Below are positions 55,643 to 64,000 of a DNA stretch of 64,000 nucleotides, piece after piece (positions within the stretch are counted from its first letter, which is position 1; every line of letters begins with the position of its first letter). The stretch is taken from contig NC_059501.1 of the NCBI RefSeq assembly GCF_914767665.1, positions 77,102,798 to 77,166,797 of the forward strand, written 5' to 3'. A program made the translations under genes and the position numbers. This stretch comes from Harmonia axyridis. Its lineage: Eukaryota > Arthropoda > Insecta > Coleoptera > Coccinellidae. The notes beneath the pieces are model-generated. The model saw only the letters and a list, made by a program, of their open reading frames with translations, did not search any database and had not been told where the DNA came from.

Positions 55643-55867
55643 TTGATAGATTTTGGTAGCTTCAGAAATATCTTGCCAAACATGGCCAAAATAGCCAAGG
55701 ATTTTTTATCAACGCCATCATCTCCAGCTCCTTTTGAAAGAAAAATTTCCAGAGCTGCTCTTACAGTTACAAAAACCCGCAATAGGTCAGGTGATAAATC
55801 TTTAAGTTGCCTCACGTATCTTAGATCCTGGATAGAAAACAGCAGCAATATTCTCAGTTGTTCTTGA
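55643..55867 (+). pseudogene. hAT transposase C-terminal dimerisation domain
   Basis: The frame reads LPNMAKIAKDFLSTPSSPAP, then FERKISRAALTVTKTRNRSG and LSCLTYLRSWIE. This follows the hAT C-terminal pattern LAxxARxFLSxPxSSxPxERxFSxAGxxxxxxRxxL...LxxLxxW. The BED finger and catalytic core are missing. With the motif cluster upstream it looks like an internally deleted hAT element whose left end and last exon region remain. Confidence 0.75.
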
Positions 55868-56810
55868 GTGGCGAGTTTCGATTCCTCACATCACTAACTT
55901 ATTCCAACAGCTAAAAAAGCTGTCGGCCGAAAAAATGCTCCATGACGACCCAAAAGTGTTGTAGTTACTTCAACAATATCGTTCCATTTTCAGTAATGGC
56001 GAAGTTTTTACTTGTCAAATATTAAAAGATGGGAGCTTCAATAGTGACAGTTTCCCAGATAGCAGACTATTTGAATGGAAACCTCTCATTGCAAAACCCT
56101 CTATTCCTCTCCACAACCACTCAGTATACCTACACGTGCAGACATAGGACGTCTCCTAACCCTCCCCTCACCATCAAGCTACAGCCCGCATTAGCATGCA
56201 AATAACATCCGACCCATAACCTTCACGACAATTCCATCAATGCACCCAATGTGTAGGCCAGGATCGAAGAGACCTGCGATAAAAATCGCAGAATAATACC
56301 GCCTGGCTTCGTTAGACCTAAGTGTCTCCCGTCTCGGCGCAGCATCACCTAAGTGGATTGGACGCACGAAAACAAACAAATTCAAATGAGCATTAACTCC
56401 ATTTCCCACAAGACCGTCCTCTACCTAATTTGCCGAAGTATCTTGGTGACGGCGTTGCTTTTTGTTACGTCTAAATTTTGCTCGGAAGTCCCTCAACTCA
56501 TTGATTTCGAAGTAGTCGGAGGAGGCTTGTTCCTGGAGTTTGCAGGAGTTTGGAATTCCCGAACTGGGGTTCGACCAGTGGCAGATGGGGTGGAATCTTA
56601 TCAATACCTACATTTATGTGAATCTTATCATATTACAGAGTTGTGTAATGCATTTACTACTTTAGTAAATATTGAATTGATTCGGTCTTTGCTTGATGGA
56701 AATTCATTTTTTCTCCGATTGGCAGCTATTATTAATTTTGTAGACACATATCAATCAGCAGAGTATTACTTTTCCGGCCTAGGCAGCAATAGTTTATTTT
56801 AAAACAAGTT
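55868..56810. other. Unassigned; contains one copy of a short dispersed repeat
   Basis: 56430-56590 resembles 58985-59130 (CGGCGTTGCTTTTTGT, CATTGATTTCGAAGTAG, GTTTGGAATTC). The 149-codon + strand frame (56353-56802) overlaps this repeat and has no motif. 56190-56350 is less AT-rich, with a minus-strand frame of unknown nature. Confidence 0.35.
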
Positions 56811-56882
56811 GCAGAATGTGCTCTTATTTCAACACAAATGCGGAAGCATTAGTGTTGGAATTGCCTTCTGCGACGAGTATTA

Positions 56883-58164
56883 ACAGGCCAATTGAGAAGT
56901 CTCCAGTCTACAATAGTAGAACATATTTTTTTGGCAAAATTCTATTTTATTATGAAACATAGTTGCCTTCGAAGGCGATACAGAGATTATAGCGATCTTT
57001 CAACTTCTCGATACCATTTTTGTAGTACGATTTGTCCTTCGCTTCAAAATAGGCCCAAGTTTCGACCATAACTTCTTCATTGGCACTGAATTTTTTCCAG
57101 CGAAAATTCTTTAGAGGTCTGAGAACAGAAAAAAGTCGCTAGGGGCCAGATCTGGCGAATACGGTGGATGCAGAAGCAATTCGAAACCAAATTCAAGCAA
57201 TTTTGCCATTGTTTTCATGGATTTGTGACACGACGCATTGTCTTGATGAAACAGCATTCTTCAACTAAGGCCGTTTTTCAACGATTTCATCCTTTAAACG
57301 ATCCAATAACGCTATATAATAATCGCTGTTGATGGTCTGGCCCTTTTGTGGGTAATCAATCAATATTATACCTTGCGAATCCTAGAATACTGATGCCATC
57401 AACTTGCCAGCCGACTGTTGTGTTTTTCCTCGCTTTGGATTCGGTTCATCGTATGCAGTCCACTCCGCTGACTATCGATTGGACTCCGGAGTGGAATGAT
57501 GGAGCCATTTTTCATCCATTGTCACATATCGACGCAAAAATTCAGGTTTATGGCACTTAAACTGCTTCAAACACTGTTCAGAATCATTAACACGTTGTTG
57601 CTTTCGATCGATTGTAAGCTCGCGCGGCACCCATTTTGCACATAGCTTTCTCATGTTCAAATATTCGTGAATGATATGATGTACAAGTTCAGAAGATATC
57701 TTCACAATATCTGCTATCTCGATCAACTTCACTTTACTGTCCATCAGAATCATTTTGTTAACTTTTTTGATTTTTTCGTCGGTGACAGCCTCTTTTGGGC
57801 GTCCAATGCGTTCATCATCTTCAGTGCTCATTTCACCACTTTTAAACTTAGCATACCTATGAATGATGGATGATTTTCCTGTTGCAGACCCCGGAAACTC
57901 TTCATCAAGCCAAGATTTTGCTTCAACTGTATTTTTTCCCTTCAAAAAGCAATCTTTTATCAGCACACGAAATTCTTTTCTTTTTCCATTTGTTTTCAAA
58001 TAACAAAAGTAGTTATACTCACAACGCTCTCACAATCTTATGGTCGGACTGCTGTAAAATTTGAACACGTATCGTTTGAAGTTTGGTACTAACTAAAAAC
58101 CATATGGATTTAATACTAGCACCGCCATCTGTGCATACGACCGGGGACTGTTCAATTGGCCTAA
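56883..58164 (-). mobile_element. Himar1-like mariner, copy 2, nested in element C
   Basis: 1282 bp flanked by TA (56881-56882 and 58165-58166). The left end, ACAGGCCAATTGAGAAGTCT, pairs with the reverse complement of the right end, TTAGGCCAATTGAACAGTCC, then CCGGTC. ACAGG plus AAGTC-type ends are characteristic of the irritans subfamily. The length is close to the usual 1.26-1.3 kb, so the element is full length although its gene is broken. Confidence 0.92.
56950..57999 (-). pseudogene. Mariner transposase, Himar1/irritans type, full length but disrupted
   Basis: Starting near 57999 (MKTNGKRKEFRVLIKDCFLK), the N-terminal 175 codons are open: SWLDEEFPGSATGKSSIIH, MSTEDDERIGRPKEAV, IVKISSELVHHIIHEYLNM, WVPRELTIDRKQQRV and the first catalytic block VTMDEKWLHH. 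After TPESNR a TAG stop replaces Gln. Further on, sequence for SAEWTAYDEPNPKRGKTQQ and INSDYYIALLDRLKDEI is present, interrupted by more stops and frameshifts, and the second and third catalytic blocks are scrambled. The C-terminus (KFSANEEVMVETWAYFEAK ... CIAFEGNYVS) is intact and includes the segment deleted in copy 1. Confidence 0.9.
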
Positions 58165-58577
58165 TAACGATATTTTCTCTATTTCAGTCAAGTTTTGTGA
58201 AATATTGTCGAAATTCAATGAAATATTTAGATTATAAATCCTAGTGACATTTGTATTGTATGTTGGCAGTTGGTGTGACTGTTAAGAAAATTGATAGATT
58301 TGAATTTGAATCGTAAGTTTTGAATTTTGAAATAATTTGTAAATTATTTCGGACGAAATCGATTCGAAACTACAAGAATCAAGAGAAATTGTGAATAAAG
58401 TTGCAAATCATTTCATTATATCCAAATGATTGACAATTGACGTGTGTTGATAGGAACGAAAGTCGGTATAGACAACCACAAAACGAAAATTATAACTGTA
58501 ACAATGCTGTAATGAGTTCATTAGAGCACTGTTTTTAGTATTGTAGTGAACTCATTACAATACTGAAATAGAGCAAA

Positions 58578-59700
58578 TGATTTTTTTCAATGGGAATAAA
58601 ATATCGGATGTTTTCTATACTTGATTTGGTATTTGTTACGATTATATAACGAATAATTTATTAACTATAACCAAAGCACTGCATTTCAATGATTCAATGA
58701 CATTTCACTGAGCTTGATTTTTATTTTTTGGGGAAACGTCCAAGAATGTTACTATGGAAATTATCCCAATATGGCAGGAAGCGAAACACCAAAAGGATTA
58801 TACCACGTCGTCAAGGGTTTATCCACTTATCAATACGACGTAACTATGGAAAATTTACGGATTCTATTGGTTCATCAGATCATGTGATACCTATATAATC
58901 AATGAAATTTTTATAGTTATACAACTAACAAAATAAGGAATTTACTGAATACTGAATGAACAGGAAAATATCTTATATTCTTTACCACCTTACACTGCTC
59001 GGCGCTGCTTCTTGTAGCATCTGAATTCAGCAGCAAATTCCCCCTAGCCTCATTGATATTGAAGTAGACCAGGGTTTGCTTCTAGTTTGTAGGAGTTCAT
59101 AGTTTGGAATTCTTGGACCTGGAAATAGTTCGTTGGAGGGCTTGGCTGGCCTAAGACGAAATGATTAATCCGAGATGACCCATTTAAGTGAGATGAATTC
59201 CTTTTTTGCTGGGAGGTTGAGAGATATTTATTGCAATGTTCAAGTTTGGATGGGAGTTATACGCTCCTCAAACTTTTCCAATATTTCTGGAGAGTCTTGG
59301 TGACCGTGTAATGTATATTTGAGTGTCTCCGTTGGAAATGTTCGTTTTTTTTTCTCTGGAGGCGGGCAGTGCTACGGATTTACTCAGTTTTAAGCTCGAA
59401 ATATAGTTATTAGTATTTTTTTTATTAAATAAGTATTTTAAAATCACTGAAACAGTTAAAACCATTCTAGTGAAAGAAATTCTTATTTTCTTCGACCTGT
59501 TTAACGGCGAGAACTTTGTAGAAATTGTTTATGACGAATGAGCAAAATGTTCTTGTACGATCCATATTTATACATTTATTTGACACCTAGAGCAATGCCA
59601 GATTCGAATTCGAAACCACTCGCTGTTAGAGTGCAAAATGTGTATACAGAATTTTGATATGTGCCAAAAACACATATGGAATGTGGTTACAGTTTGCTGA
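58578..59700. other. Unassigned AT-rich sequence; one dispersed repeat copy
   Basis: 58985-59130 is the partner of the repeat at 56430-56590. No gene recognised in the rest. Confidence 0.35.
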
Positions 59701-62700
59701 AAATCCATATTAAGCAAATAAATATTCGGAAACTAGGTAGAAAATTCAACCTGCTGCTCGCCTACCAAAAAAAATATACAAGAAAAGGGAATGTTGTCTA
59801 TTCATTGTATGTCCAAAATAGCCAATTTGGTATCAGCGCATAACTACCGCGAAAAAGTTTTGCCAACGGTTGAAGCAAGTGAAGACATGTAGGTCGTGAA
59901 ATTTTTTTTTGACAAATGCTGGAAGTTCATGTGGCAAGCGCTTCAGCCATAAGAATATTATAGGAGTGCAGGATATGCGTTGGGCTGTAGATAAGTCGGT
60001 ATAACAAAGGAGAATCAAAAAAACCCTTTTACTGTCAAAAGGAATCTGCCAAAACGAGAGATTCAAAAGTGTTCGATGACCATTGAGTAGTCAATTGACA
60101 ATTTTAATAGAGTGAATACAATATATTCACGAGAGAAAAACAAATTTGTGTGGAAAACCTTCAATAAATATAAGAGAAACTAATTCTTCTCAGGGTGAGA
60201 AGGTGTGGGTCACAAATCACCGTAAAATCACACAAAATTGGTGTGAGGAAAAGATATTACGCGAGGCTAGAAAAATACTAATTCTAGAGTGCATAATTGT
60301 CTTTTCAACTAGAGTTGTGTACTATACTTTTTTTTTTAAAACCTCATTCATTTCCATAAAAATTAAGATAAATCTAAAAACTGGTACAAATCGTGAAACA
60401 ATTACGAAACGTCAAAAAGTTATTCGCTAAGTTTACCGTTTTCGATTTGACATTATTGAAGTAACATGAACTAATAGAATATTTCATAGAATCTTCAATG
60501 CATTAGCATGATTACTTTAGATACCAGAAAAAAATTAATGATAATAAATAAATAATAAAAGGCATATCCTAACGTTATTTCAGAAAATATAAACCGTGTT
60601 ATATCAGTGACACCTCAAAAGAAAGTGTACACCACTGGATTTTTAGTGGAAATATTTATCAATACTCGTCGTAACTGTTTGGTAATAGATAATATTCCGA
60701 GAGAGTCCTATAGTTGTATACCAAATTAACAAGAGATTCCTGTTATCAAATTACACACTTTTTCATAAACTATTCATTCAGATTGGGTTCATTGTTCTAA
60801 AAAAAAAAAATTCTGGGAAAAAAAAAATATTTGTACATGAATACATATTTCCAAAATTTGGATCGAAACGTCGACAATTCAATAAGAATTCGTTCGATTT
60901 TCTCTATCCTAAATCCACAAAACTATTATACCAATATTGATAATTCCCATAGTCGATCAATGATAACTTTCCTTGAGATGAACATCAAGGGGGCAACCAG
61001 AACCAACTAATTACGTATTGTTCAATACAACCGAGACGTTCAGAAAGACATTCCATTCAATTCCGACGAATATTAGTCTATTGTACCTACTCCGAATATC
61101 AGACTACGAAACAATTCGCCAACTACTTGCCAATATAATACGTCGGTGTAGTTCTCAGCGCCGTAATGTTATTTAATCTCAGTCAACAAATTAGACATAG
61201 CAATCTCATGTATGCACAGTAACGCAATTAAATTCTATTGATGCAAAATCTCACCAGGGAAATGCAAATCATGATCAGACTTGTTACATATATTAGCATA
61301 TGGCACATTCTGCGATATATATACATAAGCGAACAACCTATATACTAAATATGATCGCAGAAGGATTGAATGACTTAAATTATCTTAAAAGTATAGGGAA
61401 ATTTGCAAAATCATCAAAGATTTTCATACTGTAACTGCTGCGTATGTAATTATTGCATTTATGACCTTGCTGTTCGATTTTTCTATTTTCCTTATTTCTT
61501 TCATCTTTTTGTCTGATTTTTCATCTTGACATTTCCTGTTTTTTTTTTAACTGCCGACGTAGACTGTAATTTTTTGTTTTCTTTTTCTTTTTCTCAATTT
61601 ACATTTTGCTGTTTTGATTTAAGGTTCTGACTGCATTTTTTAATATCTTCTGGGGAGGTTTATCTGATTGACTTCATCGATTTTTTGAAGGCTGTTCTAC
61701 ACCAGCTTGTTGTGATTTTATTTCTTTTTTTTTCAAGGTCTTTTGCATATGTGCATGCACATGTCCTTCTTATTTTTGAGCAGAAAACATATCAAAGCTT
61801 AAAAATCCAAAATTGGTTTTATCCATTGTGGAACTAACGATCAAGTTAAAAGCTATTTCAAAGTTTTCTGTTCAATGTAGTTCATAGAAACCTGAAGTCA
61901 TTATAGAAATCATGTAGAATTTCTATCATTGGTTGTTGAAAATAAATCATGATGTGTATTGAATTCATGTGGAACAATCAAAAATAATTGTGATTTTACA
62001 ACTATTTTTTTATTTTTATGATGGCTGATCCTAGAGCCTTGAAATTTTTATATTGGAAAATAAATACCAAATATTTCAGTGATACCAGTCGGGTCACCAG
62101 AATCGTAGAAAATTAATGCAGAATAAAAAAAAATGGATTCTTCTAAAGAAAACATCAAAATAGCTTAAAATTACTTTTGATTTGCCATCTGAATGCTGAT
62201 GCAGAATTTTAGGAATATTATAACATCAGAGTTTCTCAAATAGATGACGTAACAACAATGACATCATAACAAATCACATCTCATATTAACAGTTTTTGTA
62301 ATCTCCAATGGCAAGCTAGGCGCATTAATAAATCAGCGCTCAAAATCTTCTAACTCTACTTTCAGTGCTTTCATTGTTTTTTTAATTTAGCAATTTTCCA
62401 TGTTGGACAAAGTAGCAGATAAAACTCATCAGGTATTGAGAAGTTAACCTCAATTTCAGTTTATAGAACATAAAATTACTTCGTCAATTGTGGTGGTACT
62501 ATACTTATGGCATGGTTTTTCACAGTTTTATATTGGTGTTATCATTTATTTTTTATTTTAATTAGTTTTGAAGTGATAATACAGAGTTGTGTTTTCTCCA
62601 ATATAAATCATGAAAATTTCTGTGATAAATCTAATGGTTTTTTTCAAAAATATATGACATGATATATAAATTTCTTTTCAAACTATAGGAATAATCAAAA

Positions 62701-63966
62701 ATTTCTTCATCACGGCAAAACAACTAGGTGTTTATTGATGATAATCTGTGAACTTCAGCTTATTAAAATAAGGTATGGTGGTAACCAAGATCTCCGGATT
62801 TAACAACGTCAGAATTTTTCCTTTGGTGACATTCTAATTTGACCTGAGATCTTGGTGGCCAATGAATATTTCAATTATCTGAAGTTTATAGATTATTATT
62901 AGTTGTTAATAAACCCTGTTACACTGAAACTTTCAATGATTTTTATATTTTGACAAGAAATTTGTAAAGCATGTTATATATTATTATAACACAAGCGATT
63001 TTATTTGTTAAAGAAAATTTCATGGTTTACATTAAAAAAATAAGTTTGTATTATAATTTCAAATCTGACTGCAATAGAAAACAAATGATTATACCAATAG
63101 ATTCTACTGAAAAAAGTGTCTGTTGAATGTTAAAATGTTTTTGTTTCATGTTCCTAGCACTACTATAAAGAAGTTATGAGAACTCCTCATTTCATGACAT
63201 TTTCCAATTTTCTCTTAAAGCTTGAAAACAGTTGAATTTACAAGGATGGAGTTCTCACCATATTAATTTTCTCAAAAATCGATCCTGAAAATGTGTCATC
63301 CATTCTTTTCTAGCTCAAAGGGATTCCAAGACCCCTTTACAAGACAACGAATTTGGAACAACCTTTACATACCAAAGTCCATCTAAAATGGATTAAAATT
63401 GTAGAAGTAAAGGCTGCTTCAAAGATTTGTAGACACACAGAACGACAGATTAAAATTAAAAATTTAAATTATATTTCTTAATAGAGTTTAAATTGCATCT
63501 ATAAATTTCAATAAAAAAAATTATATTAAAATAATACAAAGGAAATTATATCAATTATGTCATAGTGCTGAACACTGGACTATGTCTGCAAATACTGGGG
63601 CCATATTCTTCTATCCTAAGACTTACAGAGAAACAGATAGACCAAAATTATTCAGGATGATCTGGAATGCATTCTGCGAGTGGAAATGTTGAAATCGAAG
63701 ACCAAAATAATTTTCCCTCCTAAAATTCGCCACAATGATGCGTAATGATGCGGAAAAAGTTAATGCAGTGAGAAAAAAACCCAATAAATAATATAAACCT
63801 CAAAGATTGAACACTCTCAACAAGCTGTATATTCCGATATCCATTTCGGCAGACCATCAAAGAACGGCGGATGTGCCAAAACGACGGCAGCTGATGAAGA
63901 GTGAAAAACTGGATATTACGAAGTCCCATTCAAGTACAATCAAGATCGATAAAAAGTTTCGTTGCC
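59701..63966. other. Long AT-rich stretch without recognised features
   Basis: Read on both strands without finding a domain, RNA gene, terminal repeat or shared family. 61470-61660 has pyrimidine-rich runs. 63550-63960 is slightly richer in GC. A weak frame at 60146-60430 (EKVWVTNHRKITQNW) faintly recalls the end of a Ty3/gypsy integrase but is too degenerate to call. Confidence 0.35.
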
Positions 63967-63967
63967 T

Positions 63968-63983
63968 TTCTCTCTCTCTCTCT
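63968..63983. repeat. (TC)n microsatellite
   Basis: Eight TC units near the window end. Confidence 0.9.
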
Positions 63984-64000
63984 TTCGTCCCTAGTTCGAT

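Larger units (their letters stand above)
56811..58577. mobile_element. Non-autonomous element C, copy 3, split by a mariner
   Basis: The left piece, 56811-56882, is the hairpin (GCAGAATGTGCTC... GGAATTGCCTTCTGC) and ACGAGTATTA. The right piece, 58167-58577, resumes ACGATATTTTCTCTATTTCA and runs through the module to ACTGAAATAGAGCAAA. Joined, they match the reverse complement of copy 2, which reads ACGAGTATTAGACGATATTT at this point. The insertion is the Himar1-like mariner 56883-58164. Confidence 0.88.

Noticed and set aside
56353..56802. 149-codon + strand frame, the second longest unbroken one outside transposons
   Set aside because: It overlaps a dispersed repeat (also at 58985-59130, where the frame is not kept) and shows no domain.
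60146..60430. Frame reading EKVWVTNHRKITQNW, faintly like a gypsy integrase tail
   Set aside because: Too short and degenerate, with no reverse transcriptase, integrase core or LTR nearby.

Overview
This is an AT-rich eukaryotic window dominated by transposable elements, and it most likely comes from an insect. The evidence is three kinds of insect-type mariner element (Himar1/irritans-like, a second HDNARPH-type lineage, and a DD41D type), TTAGG-type minisatellites, jockey/R1-like LINE remnants, and many short non-autonomous elements starting with CAGGGT. A beetle is plausible but not proven. No complete host gene was found. The best host-gene candidate is a tandem array of near-identical first exons (21.5-24.7 kb, + strand). 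Each exon encodes a signal peptide and ends in a GT splice donor.

Layout. 0.6-3.05 kb: a satellite of about 477 bp, five full copies and one truncated, with old relics at 17.1 and 27.4 kb. 3.05-5.2 kb: AT-rich inverted minisatellite, TTAGG-like sequence, a 21-bp array and a 19-bp array split by a 530-bp insert. 6.6-7.2 kb: a duplicated exon-like segment, one copy of which is interrupted by a 247-bp element combining a tRNA-like Pol III promoter with a complete type III hammerhead ribozyme; the other copy is the empty site. 9-12 kb: two decayed mariners. 12.0 kb: a hairpin/module element (family A). 15.2 kb: a LINE RNase H tail. 16-17.1 kb: tandem repeats. 18.6-19.8 kb: a Himar1-like mariner. 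21-24.7 kb: CpG-rich segment plus the first-exon array. 25.6-26.6 kb: DD41D mariner and another transposase tail. 28.4-29.2 kb: a 300-bp tandem repeat. 29.85-30.5 kb: a foldback element.

31-43.4 kb holds two copies of a 403-bp element (B), a deleted Tigger/pogo element, three copies of a repeat carrying a short ORF (D), three back-to-back perfect hairpins, two long foldbacks, and two more A copies, one of which contains a B element flanked by a 5-bp target duplication. 45.5-58.6 kb holds three copies of element C (one split by a Himar1-like mariner), a nearly perfect 195-bp inverted repeat, a 1.58-kb foldback with 666-bp arms, a second copy of the 29.85-kb foldback family, a LINE tail and a hAT remnant. 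58.6-64 kb is AT-rich sequence with little recognisable content.

Functionally the window is a transposon graveyard in which nested insertions and paralogous empty sites can be read directly. The two most interesting items are the ribozyme-bearing SINE-like insertion at 6.9-7.1 kb and the repeated signal-peptide first exons at 21.7-23.5 kb. An unusual density of long inverted repeats between 29 and 54 kb could give rise to hairpin RNAs. All calls come from reading the sequence; no database search was possible.
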